From assembly GCF_008180415.1 (NCBI RefSeq), contig NZ_VTEI01000009.1, positions 1 through 64,000 on the forward strand: DNA of 64,000 bases, read 5' to 3'. Of the stretch, positions 44,761-55,006 are shown piece after piece. Below the pieces are notes generated by a model that saw nothing but the letters and a program-made list of their open reading frames with translations, was not told where the DNA came from and searched no databases. Each line of letters begins with the position of its first letter. Position 1 is the first letter of the stretch. This DNA comes from Rossellomorea vietnamensis. GTDB taxonomy: Bacteria; Bacillota; Bacilli; Bacillales; Bacillaceae_B. Made by a program: the position numbers and the translations under genes.

Positions 44761-47280
44761 ATGATTGGAATTTTGAATAAAGTGTTCGACCCCAACAAAC
44801 GCGAGCTGAAAAAACTGGAGAAGTATGCAGACCAAATCGAGGCTCTTGGTCCGGATATGGCCAAGCTGTCTGATGACGGCATCCGCCAAAAAACAGAAGA
44901 GTTCAAGAAGCGCTACCAGGATGGCGAGTCCCTGGACAGTCTGCTTGTCGAAGCGTTTGCAGTTGTCCGTGAAGCAGCAAAGCGCGTCCTTGGTCTGTAT
45001 CCTTACCGCGTCCAGCTCATGGGTGGTGCTTCCCTGCACGAGGGGAACATCTCCGAGATGAAAACAGGTGAAGGTAAGACGCTGACATCCACGATGCCTG
45101 TCTACCTTAACGCATTGACGGGAAAAGGCGTCCACGTTGTCACCGTCAATGAATACCTTGCCAGCCGTGATGCAGAGGAAATGGGGCAGTTGTATAACTT
45201 CCTTGGTCTATCTGTCGGACTTAACCTTAATTCCTTGTCGAAAGAAGAGAAGCGTGAAGCTTATGAAGCTGATGTCACTTACAGCACGAACAATGAGCTT
45301 GGTTTCGATTATCTGCGTGACAATATGGTTCTTTATAAAAATCAAATGGTGCAGCGCCCGCTTCACTTTGCCGTCATCGATGAGGTCGATTCCATCCTGA
45401 TTGATGAAGCACGTACACCTCTGATCATCTCAGGGCAGGCACAGAAATCGACTCAGCTTTATATGCAGGCGAATGCTGTGGTCCGCATGCTGAGCAAAGA
45501 AACCGACTTTACTTATGATGAAAAAACAAAAGGTGTTCAATTGACGGAAGAAGGAATCACGAAGGTGGAGAAAGCCTTCAATATCGAAAATCTCTTCGAT
45601 TTGTCTCATGTCACACTGAATCACCATATTCTTCAAGGCTTGAAAGCCCATGTCAGCATGCACAAGGATGTTGACTATGTTGTCCAGGACGATGAAATTG
45701 TCATTGTCGATTCCTTCACCGGCCGTTTGATGAAAGGCCGCCGTTACAGTGACGGTCTTCACCAGGCGATTGAAGCCAAGGAAGGGGTGGAGATCCAGAA
45801 CGAAAGTATGACAATGGCAACCATCACATTCCAGAACTTCTTCCGTATGTATGAAAAGCTTTCCGGGATGACTGGTACAGCAAAAACGGAAGAAGAAGAA
45901 TTCCGTAACATCTATAACATGAATGTGGTCGTGATTCCGACGAACAAACCGATTGCCCGTGATGACCGTGCAGATTTAATTTATGCATCCATGGAAGGCA
46001 AGTACCGTGCTGTGGTAGAAGAAATCGCAGAACGCTATCAAAAAGGCCAGCCGGTGCTGGTTGGTACGGTTGCGGTTGAAACGTCCGAGTTAATCTCAAG
46101 GCTTTTGACGAAAAAAGGCGTGCGCCACAACGTGTTGAATGCGAAAAACCATGAACGTGAAGCGGAAATCATCTTGGAAGCAGGTCAGCGCGGCTCAGTG
46201 ACCATCGCGACGAACATGGCCGGCCGTGGTACGGATATCAAGCTGGGAGAGGGTGTCATTGATCTTGGCGGATTAGCCGTCATCGGTACAGAACGCCATG
46301 AATCCCGCCGTATCGATAATCAGCTTCGCGGTCGTTCCGGACGTCAAGGTGACCCGGGTGTGACTCAATTCTATCTTTCAATGGAAGATGAATTGATGCG
46401 CCGCTTTGGTTCCGATAACATGAAATCCATGATGGAACGCCTGGGCATGGCAGATGACCAGCCAATCCAGAGCAAAATGGTCAGCAGAGCGGTTGAATCT
46501 GCGCAGAAACGAGTCGAGGGGAACAACTTCGATGCCCGTAAACAGCTTCTTTCTTATGATGATGTCCTTCGCCAGCAGCGTGAAATCATCTACAAACAGC
46601 GTTTCGAAGTGCTTGATTCCGAAAACCTTCGTGAAATCGTCGAGTCCATGATCAAATCGGTCATCGCCCGCTCTGTGGAGGCTCATGCGCCGATTATCGA
46701 AGAAGAAGAAAAGTGGAACCTTAAAGGAATGGTTGATTACATCAACGCCACACTTCTGCAAGAGGGTGACATTGCGGAAGCTGACTTGACAGGCAAAGAG
46801 CCTGAAGCCATGATTGAACTGATTTATGCGAAGGTTCAAGAAAGATATAACCAAAAAGAAGAAGAACTGACATCTGAGCAGATGCGCGAGTTTGAAAAAG
46901 TCGTCCTTCTTCGTGCGGTAGATACAAAATGGATCGACCATATCGATGCGATGGATCACCTCCGCCAAGGTATTCACCTGCGTGCCTATGGACAGACAGA
47001 TCCTCTTCGCGAGTATCAGCATGAAGGATTCGCGATGTTTGAAAACATGGTGGTTGCCATCGAGGAAGATGCTGCCCGCTATGTGATGAAAGCCGAAATC
47101 CGCAACAACCTTCAGCGTCAGGAAGTCGCAAAAGGCCAAGCGGTCAATCCGAAAGAGGATACCAGCGGAAAAACCAAAAAGAAACAGCCTGTACGCAAAG
47201 CAGAAGATATCGGACGGAACGATCCATGTCCTTGCGGAAGCGGTCAGAAATTCAAAAACTGCCATGGGAAAGTAGAGTAA
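44761..47280 (+). CDS. secA: SecA, preprotein translocase ATPase
   Basis: 839 residues, full length. Walker [15 protein letters not shown] (about 100-113), [16 protein letters not shown] (about 207-222), the preprotein cross-linking domain after it, and [12 protein letters not shown] in the second motor domain. The C-terminus [20 protein letters not shown] is the zinc motif. It pushes unfolded proteins through SecYEG. AGAAGGAG at 44742-44749 is the ribosome binding site. The place downstream of hpf, here after a 26-kb insertion, matches B. subtilis. Confidence 0.98.
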   Translation: MIGILNKVFDPNKRELKKLEKYADQIEALGPDMAKLSDDGIRQKTEEFKKRYQDGESLDSLLVEAFAVVREAAKRVLGLYPYRVQLMGGASLHEGNISEMKTGEGKTLTSTMPVYLNALTGKGVHVVTVNEYLASRDAEEMGQLYNFLGLSVGLNLNSLSKEEKREAYEADVTYSTNNELGFDYLRDNMVLYKNQMVQRPLHFAVIDEVDSILIDEARTPLIISGQAQKSTQLYMQANAVVRMLSKETDFTYDEKTKGVQLTEEGITKVEKAFNIENLFDLSHVTLNHHILQGLKAHVSMHKDVDYVVQDDEIVIVDSFTGRLMKGRRYSDGLHQAIEAKEGVEIQNESMTMATITFQNFFRMYEKLSGMTGTAKTEEEEFRNIYNMNVVVIPTNKPIARDDRADLIYASMEGKYRAVVEEIAERYQKGQPVLVGTVAVETSELISRLLTKKGVRHNVLNAKNHEREAEIILEAGQRGSVTIATNMAGRGTDIKLGEGVIDLGGLAVIGTERHESRRIDNQLRGRSGRQGDPGVTQFYLSMEDELMRRFGSDNMKSMMERLGMADDQPIQSKMVSRAVESAQKRVEGNNFDARKQLLSYDDVLRQQREIIYKQRFEVLDSENLREIVESMIKSVIARSVEAHAPIIEEEEKWNLKGMVDYINATLLQEGDIAEADLTGKEPEAMIELIYAKVQERYNQKEEELTSEQMREFEKVVLLRAVDTKWIDHIDAMDHLRQGIHLRAYGQTDPLREYQHEGFAMFENMVVAIEEDAARYVMKAEIRNNLQRQEVAKGQAVNPKEDTSGKTKKKQPVRKAEDIGRNDPCPCGSGQKFKNCHGKVE

Positions 47281-47479
47281 GTTCTTATTCATTTAGCCTG
47301 CTGAAGTGATGATGGGGATTTCCTGACGCTTGTTATGATGAGTGTGTTCCTGCCTATTTCACTTCATATTAATAAACTTTAGATGGCGATAAGAATAGTA
47401 ATTTGTTGCGGTAGTGAGAAAGTCGAGTACTCCGTTATAAAAGATGTGATTTGAGGAAAGTTTCATTCTCACTCCACTT

Positions 47480-47900
47480 CTTTATATAGGACGGATCTTC
47501 GCTGCAGGCGTGCGACCTCCTGCGGGACTAGCGGTCGTCTAGTTCCAGCGCCTAGCCCCTCGGGGTCAAATAACCTCAAGAGAATAAAAGGAAAAATCGC
47601 CTTTTTTTCTCTTGAGAACATTTGCCTGTCAGGGCTAACCAAGGCGCTTCCACTTTTGCTGACAGGTGAGACCCCCAATCCAGTTGCAGCGCCCAGCGAC
47701 TATCAGATTTCGGTCTCTCTCCTTGCGATAAGTCATCATCGAATCGCTAACGCTCTTCGTGATTCCTTTATCTCATACGAGAGCCCTAAAATCTGTACGT
47801 CGCTAAACGGCCGCTTCCGCTTTTTATGAAGCCGAGGAGGCTCAGCGCCCGCCTCGTGGAGTCGTACGCCTGGAGTGGAAATCCACTATATTTCTAACTA
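47480..47900. repeat. Dispersed intergenic repeat cluster between secA and prfB
   Basis: The region 47281-48065 has no gene. It carries GCGCCTAGCCCCTCGGGGTC (47548-47567), the segment GAGAATAAAAGG...CCTTTTTTTCTCTTGAG (47580-47615), GGCGCTTCCACTTTTGCTGA and GGAGTGGAAATCCACT near 47871-47886. Such strings are common in Bacillaceae intergenic DNA. A diverged copy of the middle part lies at 49261-49330, beyond prfB. Confidence 0.6.
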
Positions 47901-47925
47901 GAATAATATGTACGTTATTAACGCA

Positions 47926-47975
47926 AAAAAACTACCTGATTTCTCTACAGCCAAAAGAGTGTCAGGTAGTTTTTT
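47926..47975. terminator. Bidirectional terminator upstream of prfB
   Basis: AAACTACCTGA (47930-47940) pairs with TCAGGTAGTTT (47962-47972), flanked by A7 and T6. Confidence 0.85.
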
Positions 47976-47998
47976 GCAGAATGAACAACCATGAAACT

Positions 47999-48028
47999 TT
48001 GCTAATTCTATGAAACAAACGTTATAAT
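47999..48028 (+). promoter_or_regulatory. Possible sigma-A promoter of prfB
   Basis: TTGCTA (47999-48004), an 18-base spacer, TATAAT (48023-48028), 37 bases before the prfB start. Confidence 0.6.
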
Positions 48029-48065
48029 TAAACTTATGCTTACTAATTAAACAGAGGTGAATTTG

Positions 48066-49167
48066 ATGGAACTTTTTGAAGTGAAATCACAATTGGAAAA
48101 TACAGCTAGGAAACTTGCGGACTTCAGGGGGTCTCTTTGACCTCGAGAACAAAGAAGCGCGCATAGCTGAATTGGATGAAGTCATGCTGCAGCCTGACTT
48201 TTGGAATGACCAGCAGTCAGCCCAGGGTGTCATCAATGAAGCGAACGGATTGAAAGAACTTGTTAATGAATATAGGGATATGGAAGAGATGCAGGAAAAT
48301 CTCGAAGTGACGCTGGAACTTGTTAAAGAAGAAAACGATGCAGAACTTCAGGAAGAGCTTGTAGAAGAGACAATTGATTTAAACAAACGTTTGAATGAAT
48401 ATGAACTTCAGCTTCTGCTGAGCGAAACGCATGACAAAAACAACGCAATCCTTGAGCTTCACCCGGGTGCAGGCGGAACGGAATCACAGGATTGGGGTTC
48501 CATGCTGCTGCGTATGTACCAGCGCTGGGGAGAGAAAAAAGGATTCAAGGTGGAAACGCTTGACTACCTTCCTGGAGATGAAGCGGGGATCAAAAGTGTG
48601 ACCCTTCTGATCAAAGGCCATAATGCGTATGGTTACCTGAAAGCTGAAAAAGGTGTCCACCGTCTTGTCAGGATTTCACCGTTCGATTCATCAGGCCGCC
48701 GCCATACTTCATTTGTGTCTTGTGAAGTAATGCCGGAGTTCAATGAAGAAATCGAGATTGAAATCCGTACAGAGGATCTCAAGATTGACACGTACCGTGC
48801 GAGCGGTGCAGGCGGACAGCATATCAACACAACTGACTCTGCTGTGCGTATCACTCACCAGCCGACTGGCGTTGTCGTGACGTGCCAATCTGAACGTTCT
48901 CAGATTAAAAACCGCGAGCAGGCGATGAAAATGCTGAAAGCGAAGCTCTATCAGAGACGGATTGAAGAGCAGGAGCAGGAAATGCTGGAAATCCGCGGCG
49001 AGCAAAAAGAGATCGGCTGGGGAAGCCAGATCCGTTCCTATGTATTCCACCCATACTCAATGGTCAAGGACCACCGTACCAATACAGAAGTGGGGAACGT
49101 GCAAGCGGTCATGGACGGAGACATTAATAACTTTATCGATGCCTATCTTCGTTCCCGCATTAACTAA
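48066..49167 (+). CDS. prfB: Peptide chain release factor 2, with programmed +1 frameshift
   Basis: RF2 reads UAA and UGA stops. Translation starts at ATG 48066 (GAGGTGAATTTG just upstream) and runs 24 codons to CTT TGA (48135-48140). An internal Shine-Dalgarno-like AGGGGG sits three bases upstream of CTT. A +1 slip on CTT TGA C joins the downstream frame ([10 protein letters not shown] ...) and gives 366 residues, the normal RF2 length. The SPF anticodon-like motif is in [15 protein letters not shown] and the catalytic GGQ in [14 protein letters not shown]. The in-frame TGA makes RF2 control its own synthesis. Automated starts at 48115 miss the N-terminus. Confidence 0.97.
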
Positions 49168-49180
49168 ATCAGTTCAACGT

Positions 49181-49213
49181 AAACCTTCCTTATTAATAAG
49201 GAAGGTTTTTTTC
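49181..49213 (+). terminator. Terminator of prfB
   Basis: AAACCTTCCTTA (49181-49192) pairs perfectly with TAAGGAAGGTTT (49197-49208), followed by more T. Confidence 0.92.
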
Positions 49214-49260
49214 GTGAATGGAGATAACATAACAATTCGGTTCTGAATTGATATAACCCG

Positions 49261-49520
49261 ATGAGAATAAAAGTTAAGACTGCCTTTTTTCTCTTCAGCA
49301 TAATACCTGCCGGCGCACTTCCGTTTTCTAATCGCTAAAAGGGACAGTCCCTCTTCGTGCGGTGATGCATTAACACGTTAAAGTGGCAATATTTACAGCA
49401 CCCATCCCTCATGCTATACTCTCAAAGGCTGAAGCATAAGCGGTATAGCTGGCAAACGCTGCCTGTGAATTAAATGAGCGCTTTAACGTTTTAAAGTGCA
49501 AAGAGGGACAGTCCCTATTC
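49261..49520. repeat. Diverged repeat plus two GGGACAGTCCC palindromes before the yitT gene
   Basis: ATGAGAATAAAAG...CCTTTTTTCTCTTCAG (49261-49297) is a diverged copy of 47578-47615. GGGACAGTCCCTC (49340-49352) and GAGGGACAGTCCC (49503-49515) follow, each next to a TTAA/GTGCTTTAAAGTGC-type string. The stretch 49214-49610 has no gene. Confidence 0.65.
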
Positions 49521-49610
49521 GTGCTTTAAAGTGCTAAAGCCCAACTCTATAAGTGAATTCAGGGTTGTTGGCTATACTAACTACTACTACATCAAAGGAG
49601 AATGACTGAG

Positions 49611-50486
49611 ATGGGAAACAAGGAAAAAAGACGCCGCGGGAACACATATAATCCCAGGCTTGAGAAAATTTTGGAATATGTTTATGTACTCGTTGGATCG
49701 GCGATAGTCGGGATTGCCTTCAACGTATTTTTACTCCCGAATGAAGTCGCATCCGGTGGTGTGAGCGGGATTTCCACTATTACAAAAACGGTCTTTGAAT
49801 GGAAGCCGGCCTTTGTTCAGTGGGCCTTCAACGTTCCTCTGTTTATTGCAGGACTTATTTTCCTGGGATATCAGTTCGGCTTCAAAACCGCTTTAGGAAC
49901 CATCTTCCTTCCGTTCGTGGTTTATTTGACAGAAGACTGGGAAGCCTGGACGATGGATCCGCTTCTGGGTGCACTTTTCGGAGGAATTGGGGTTGGCCTG
50001 GGGCTTGGAACCGTTTTTAGAGGGAAAGCTTCAACAGGCGGAACCGATTTGGCTGCACAGATCATCAATAAATATTCCGGGCTGACACTCGGTACATGTG
50101 TAGCGATAATTGATGGAATGATTGTTTTGGCAGCTGCCATTGTTTTTGATATTGAAAGAGGATTGTACGCCCTGATTGGTTTGTATGTTACAAGTAAAAC
50201 CATTGACCTGGTCCAAGTCGGCTTCGGCCGTTCCAAAATGGCATTAATCATCACAAACCGCCAAGAGGAAATCAGAGAAGGCATTTTGAATAAAATTGAC
50301 CGCGGCGTGACAAAACTATCTGCATACGGCGGATATACCGATGATGAGCGTCCCATCCTCATGGTCGTAGTCGATCAAAGAGAGTTCACAAGATTGAAAC
50401 AACTGGTCAAAAGCATTGATTCGACTGCGTTCGTCGTAACAATGGATGCCTCCGAGGTTCTGGGAGAAGGTTTTAAACGGGTGTAA
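49611..50486 (+). CDS. YitT/DUF2179 family membrane protein (YvjA-like)
   Basis: 291 residues from ATG 49611; AAAGGAG (49594-49600) is 10 bases upstream, whereas ATG 49602 is only one base from it. About five membrane segments lie in residues 17-190, with FNVFLLPNEVASGGVSGIST and FRGKASTGGTDLAAQIINKY as family blocks. A C-terminal soluble DUF2179 domain contains DRGVTKLSAYGGYTDDERPI then LMVVVDQREF. Transport substrate unknown. The position between prfB and cccB/ftsE matches yvjA in B. subtilis. Confidence 0.9.
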   Translation: MGNKEKRRRGNTYNPRLEKILEYVYVLVGSAIVGIAFNVFLLPNEVASGGVSGISTITKTVFEWKPAFVQWAFNVPLFIAGLIFLGYQFGFKTALGTIFLPFVVYLTEDWEAWTMDPLLGALFGGIGVGLGLGTVFRGKASTGGTDLAAQIINKYSGLTLGTCVAIIDGMIVLAAAIVFDIERGLYALIGLYVTSKTIDLVQVGFGRSKMALIITNRQEEIREGILNKIDRGVTKLSAYGGYTDDERPILMVVVDQREFTRLKQLVKSIDSTAFVVTMDASEVLGEGFKRV

Positions 50487-50545
50487 TCCTGGTATAATAA
50501 GGAATGAGAGGGAGTATCATTTCTTTTCAGTCGGGAGGAATTATT

Positions 50546-50902
50546 ATGAAAAAGACATTAATGGCTTTTTTGCTGGGTTCGACCTTGGTACTAGGAGCTT
50601 GCGGCAACAATGATGACACTGCATCAGAAGAAGCCAGTGACGCAAACAATCCGCAGGAAGCTGCGGATAGCGCACTTGGAAATGATATTGACCCAGAAAA
50701 GATTGTTAATCAGAAGTGTTCCAGCTGCCACGGCGGCGACCTTTCAGGTGGAATGGGGCCGGCTTTGAAAAACATCGGATCTGAGTTAAGTGCAGATGAA
50801 ATTCTATCAGTCATTCAAAATGGTAAAGGCGCAATGCCGAAAAACATCATTGAAGGTGACGAAGCAGAAGCAGTTGCTGACTGGCTGGCGAATAAAAAGT
50901 AA
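50546..50902 (+). CDS. cccB: Cytochrome c-551, membrane lipoprotein
   Basis: 118 residues from ATG 50546 (GGGAGGAATT upstream). The signal peptide ends in the lipobox LGAC near residue 20, so the mature protein is lipid-anchored outside the membrane. An Asp/Glu-rich linker follows. The heme site is CSSCH near residue 57 and the distal Met is in GKGAMPKN near residue 97. It carries electrons in the respiratory chain. cccB has the same place before ftsE in B. subtilis. Confidence 0.93.
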   Translation: MKKTLMAFLLGSTLVLGACGNNDDTASEEASDANNPQEAADSALGNDIDPEKIVNQKCSSCHGGDLSGGMGPALKNIGSELSADEILSVIQNGKGAMPKNIIEGDEAEAVADWLANKK

Positions 50903-51776
50903 AAGAGAGAAAAGAGAGTCTTCGGGCTTTCTTTTTTCATTTTTGGATAAAAAATTAGGCAGAGTTCCTGAGTCCTGCTTCTGGCTGTTCCTATGGAGCA
51001 GACCTATACATAGTCACCGAAAATGGATCACTCCCTGCCGAAGTAACTCCAACGTCATACATATCTCAAAGAAATTGGCCTACTCCCGACCGAAGCAATC
51101 CCATTCTCATACAATCCTGCGTGCGATCGGGAGGACCTAAGTAAATGACGGTTATACCTCGTTATAATTAGCTCCTTCCACAAGGAAGCTCTGATCTTTA
51201 TCAATTCCAGATTGGCCTGTGATTATATCGAATAAGAAGACAACTTTCCTTTTAAAAGAGATAAAAAAAAGTGCCAAACGGCAAATTTAAAACCAGTAAG
51301 GTAAATTCAAGCACTTCATTACTCAGCTAGCTTGAAAAACTCTATTAGAAAATAGGTTTATTGAAATTATAGTAGGGTAAAGTCTTTTAGATATACATTT
51401 TCCACACCTTATACTGAAAAAATTCTCCTCTAATAATCCGACACCATAAACCTTCAAGAAAAGCTTAATGGCTCTCCTGCCAACCTACAAAAAATTCATA
51501 TAGTGATATTCTCCTATAACAAATCTTCCTCATTCTCTTAATTTCGTTAAAATTTCCCATTGCAATTCCGACCAAAAAAACCAATTCTTTAACTATTTGA
51601 TATCAAACTGTAATATAAATTTTCCTTAACTTCCTAGGCAATGATGTTATAATACTTTTAGAAACTTTTTAATTCGAGTTTTTTCTACATTTTATTTTAT
51701 AGTTTATTTCCTAATCCATGTGAAAAATAACATCTTTGTTAGAACACTATAAATGTTTAATTTGGGTGGTTTAAAA
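50903..51776. other. Long AT-rich leader region before ftsE
   Basis: 870 bases without a supported gene. A 116-codon frame at 50790-51140 mostly lies over cccB and has no likeness. A small hairpin AGCTCCTTCC/GGAAGCT is near 51170. TATAAT at 51648-51653 may be the ftsE promoter -10, with a weak -35. GGGTGG (51764-51769) is the ftsE ribosome binding site. Confidence 0.5.
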
Positions 51777-52463
51777 ATGATCAAAATGAAAGACGTATAT
51801 AAGCAGTACCCCAATGGGATCATGGCTGCAAATGGATTCGATGTACATATTAAACAAGGCGAATTCGTTTATGTAGTTGGACCGAGCGGGGCTGGCAAGT
51901 CGACCTTCATCAAAATGATGTACAGGGAAGAAAGGGCGACTAAAGGAGAAATCGCGGTTAACGGCATTGACTTGGTTAAGCTTAAAAACAAACGGGTTCC
52001 ATACCTAAGAAGGAACATCGGTGTGGTCTTCCAGGATTTTAAACTTCTTCCTTCACTCACAGTCTTTGAGAATATCGCATTTGCCCTTGAAGTTATTGAG
52101 GAAACGCCAAAAAATATTCAGAAACGCGTTATGGAAGTCCTTGATATGGTAAGGCTTAAACACAAAGCAAGGATGTTTCCAGATGAATTGTCAGGCGGGG
52201 AACAGCAAAGGGTCTCCCTTGCACGCTCGATCGTCAATAAGCCCCACTTAATCATCGCGGATGAGCCGACGGGTAACCTTGATCCTGAAACTTCATGGGA
52301 AATCATGAATGTCTTTGAAGAAATCAATACACAGGGAACGACAGTAGTAATGGCGACACATAACCGCGAAATCGTGAACACAATCAAGCATCGGGTAATC
52401 GCCATCGAAAATGGCCGGATTGTCCGGGACGAACAGCGGGGTGACTACGGTTATGAAGCCTAG
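51777..52463 (+). CDS. ftsE: FtsE, ATPase of the FtsEX cell-wall hydrolase regulator
   Basis: 228 residues from ATG 51777, equal to B. subtilis FtsE; the earlier ATG at 51753 has no ribosome binding site. Walker A GPSGAGKST (about 36-44), Q-loop VVFQDFKLLPSLTV, signature LSGGEQQRVSLAR and Walker B LIIADEPTGNLD. With FtsX it turns ATP hydrolysis into activation of a peptidoglycan hydrolase. The end overlaps ftsX by 11 bases. Confidence 0.97.
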   Translation: MIKMKDVYKQYPNGIMAANGFDVHIKQGEFVYVVGPSGAGKSTFIKMMYREERATKGEIAVNGIDLVKLKNKRVPYLRRNIGVVFQDFKLLPSLTVFENIAFALEVIEETPKNIQKRVMEVLDMVRLKHKARMFPDELSGGEQQRVSLARSIVNKPHLIIADEPTGNLDPETSWEIMNVFEEINTQGTTVVMATHNREIVNTIKHRVIAIENGRIVRDEQRGDYGYEA

Positions 52464-53337
52464 AACAATCTTAAGGCACTTTCGCGAAAGCTTAAAGAGC
52501 CTGGGGCGTAATGGCTGGATGACCTTTGCATCGGTCAGTGCTGTCACAGTCACGCTGCTTCTTGTAGGCGTGTTCGTAGTTCTTATGCTCAATATGAATA
52601 AAATTGCTTCAGACATTGAAAAAGATGTCGAGGTACGGGTGCTTGTCGAGTTAGGTGCTGAAGAGCCGCAAATAGAAGAATTGCAGACTAATATTGAACA
52701 GATAAACGGCATCGAGAGTATAGATTTTTCTTCTAAAGAAGATGAGCTGCGAAACTTGATGGAAGATATGGGGGAAGATTTCCGCCTGTTTGAACAGGAT
52801 AACCCTCTATACGATGTTTTTATTGTGAAAGCAGAAAATCCAGTTGAAACACAAAGAATTGCAAATGAAATAAAAGGGTTTGAAAATGTAAATGATGCCC
52901 TGTATGGGGAAGCGAAGATTGAAAGACTATTCAGCTTTCTTCAAATGAGTCGCAATGTTGGTTTGGTATTGATAATCGGACTTCTTTTCACTGCAATGTT
53001 CTTAATCTCTAATACAATTAAGATTACAATCGTTGCGCGCCGAAAAGAAATTGAAATCATGAAACTTGTCGGTGCAACAAACTGGTTTGTCCGCTGGCCG
53101 TTTATATTAGAAGGTTTATGGCTGGGAATTCTCGGTTCCATCATCCCGATAGCGATAGTATCAGCAGGATATTACTACGCCTATCAGTTCATTGAACCAA
53201 AATTGCGAAATCATTTTATTCAGATACTCGATTATACCCCGTTCATTTATCAGGTAAACTTCCTGATTATCCTAATGGGATGCCTTATCGGCGCGTGGGG
53301 AAGCTTTATGTCCGTCAGAAAGTTTTTAAGAGTTTAA
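52453..53337 (+). CDS. ftsX: FtsX, membrane subunit of FtsEX
   Basis: 294 residues from ATG 52453 (KPRTILRHFRESLKSLGRNG is the family start; an upstream in-frame start at 52411 lies inside ftsE). Four membrane segments lie at about 25-47, 170-192, 222-244 and 267-288. The external loop between the first two (about 50-165) binds the hydrolase. An M23 hydrolase follows 31 bases later. Confidence 0.96.
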   Translation: MKPRTILRHFRESLKSLGRNGWMTFASVSAVTVTLLLVGVFVVLMLNMNKIASDIEKDVEVRVLVELGAEEPQIEELQTNIEQINGIESIDFSSKEDELRNLMEDMGEDFRLFEQDNPLYDVFIVKAENPVETQRIANEIKGFENVNDALYGEAKIERLFSFLQMSRNVGLVLIIGLLFTAMFLISNTIKITIVARRKEIEIMKLVGATNWFVRWPFILEGLWLGILGSIIPIAIVSAGYYYAYQFIEPKLRNHFIQILDYTPFIYQVNFLIILMGCLIGAWGSFMSVRKFLRV

Positions 53338-53368
53338 TAGGATGAGAGAACCGAAAGGAGCATGTCGC

Positions 53369-54751
53369 TTGAAAAGGAAAACATTAGTCACTTTATCAAT
53401 TGCTGCAACACTAACAATCGGGGGTCTTCAAACTACTGGAAGCACAGCCAGTGCTCATTCTTCAGTGTCTGATTTGAAGAATAAACAAGAAGAGGTTCAA
53501 AGCAAGAAAGAAAATGTTAATCAAGAGATCGATAAGAAAGAAAGTCAAATCTCTGATAACGTTTCCCGTCAGGAAAAAATAAAAAAAGAAATCGCTGAGC
53601 TTGATAATAAAACACGTGATACAGAAGATCGCATTAAAGAGAAAACAGCGGAAATTGAAAAAACAAATGCAGAGATTGAAAAGCTGAATGCAGAGATAGA
53701 AGAACTTAAGAAAAAAATCGCTGAAAGAAATGAACTTCTTAAAGAAAGAGCTCGTTCCATGCAGGAAAAAGGCGGTTCTGCAAGCTATATGGACGTTTTG
53801 CTTGGAGCGGAAAGCTTCGGAGATTTCATCAACCGCATCACGGCTGTCAATGCAATTGTAAGCGCGGATAAGAAAATTATTGAAGAGCAGGAGGCTGACC
53901 AGGCTTCTCTTGAGAAGAAACAGGCTGAGGTGAAGGACAAGCTTGCTCAACTGGAAGAGGCTAAAGCAAACCTTGTTTCTCTGAAGAAAGATTTGGAAAG
54001 CCAAAAAGGCCAGAAGAATGAGTTGTTCAAGCAATTAGAACAGGAACAATCAGAGCTTAAAGTAGAAAAAACAGAACTTGTGGCACATGCAAATGAGCTG
54101 GAAAAGATGGAGAAAGAAATCGGCGGCCAAATCCAGGCTGAGCAGGCACGTTTGGCTGAACTTGCCCGCCAGAAAGAAATTGAGCGCCAGAAAGAACTGG
54201 AAGCACAGCGCAAAGCTGAAGCGGAAAGATTGGCAGCGCAGCAGGCAGCTCAGCAAGCGGCCCAGAAAAGTTCAGGTGGAAGCAGCAACAGCAGTTCCAC
54301 AGTTGAGGCACCTGCGCCAACAGCATCTACCCCTGTATCAGAAGGCAGATGGACAAGACCTTCTGCAGGCTATATCACTACTGAATTTGGCTGGGATACA
54401 TTGAATGGCAAGCCGCGCTACCATTATGGTACTGATATCGCTGCTGGCGGAAATGTTCCAATCGTTGCTGCGGCTGATGGATATGTTATTAAAAGTCATT
54501 ACAGTTCAAGCTATGGAAATGTAGTTTACATGACGCATTCTATCAACGGTCAAACGTTCACGACTGTTTACGCTCATATGTCTGGAGCAGGAGTAAGCAG
54601 TGGTCAGTTTGTAGAAAAAGGACAAAGAATTGGTACAATGGGTAATACTGGTTATTCTTTCGGACAGCATCTTCACTTTGAATTGCATGCCGGTGCATGG
54701 AATAACAGTAAATCCAACGCAGTGAATCCACGTAAATACATCAATATGTAA
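53369..54751 (+). CDS. M23 peptidoglycan hydrolase with coiled coil (EnvC/PcsB-like)
   Basis: 460 residues from TTG 53369; AAAGGAG (53354-53360) is 8 bases upstream. A Sec signal peptide ends near TASAHS (about 28-33). A long coiled coil (about 35-270) with the split GSASYMDVLLGAESFGDFIN in its middle matches the FtsX-binding region of PcsB/CwlO-type proteins. The C-terminal LytM domain has HYGTD, YAHM and HLHFE, so the zinc ligands are intact, unlike E. coli EnvC. It is probably the hydrolase activated by FtsEX. A terminator follows. Confidence 0.92.
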   Translation: MKRKTLVTLSIAATLTIGGLQTTGSTASAHSSVSDLKNKQEEVQSKKENVNQEIDKKESQISDNVSRQEKIKKEIAELDNKTRDTEDRIKEKTAEIEKTNAEIEKLNAEIEELKKKIAERNELLKERARSMQEKGGSASYMDVLLGAESFGDFINRITAVNAIVSADKKIIEEQEADQASLEKKQAEVKDKLAQLEEAKANLVSLKKDLESQKGQKNELFKQLEQEQSELKVEKTELVAHANELEKMEKEIGGQIQAEQARLAELARQKEIERQKELEAQRKAEAERLAAQQAAQQAAQKSSGGSSNSSSTVEAPAPTASTPVSEGRWTRPSAGYITTEFGWDTLNGKPRYHYGTDIAAGGNVPIVAAADGYVIKSHYSSSYGNVVYMTHSINGQTFTTVYAHMSGAGVSSGQFVEKGQRIGTMGNTGYSFGQHLHFELHAGAWNNSKSNAVNPRKYINM

Positions 54752-54759
54752 TAAGATTA

Positions 54760-54795
54760 AAACGGCGAAAGGGCTCTCCCTTTCGCCGTTTTTTT
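54760..54795 (+). terminator. Terminator of the ftsEX operon
   Basis: AACGGCGAAAGGG (54761-54773) pairs with CCCTTTCGCCGTT (54778-54790), followed by T7. Confidence 0.94.
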
Positions 54796-55006
54796 ACGCT
54801 TAAGAAATTATACAATCATCATGGATAGTCGGAAAATCTAGACCAATGTTAACCATATCATGTCCCAGCGCATGAGAGTCTGTAACAAATGGAACGGACT
54901 TTAGGCCTTAGGGGGCATTACCCCGAAGAGTATAGTGCGAGACCGCTTTTTGTCTCATCAGAAAATTGCCTTCCTGGTCTGATTATAGCGCTTTCACTTT
55001 TGTTCT

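Noticed and set aside
50790..51140. 116-codon gene overlapping cccB
   Set aside because: It starts inside cccB in another frame, has no ribosome binding site and shows no family likeness.
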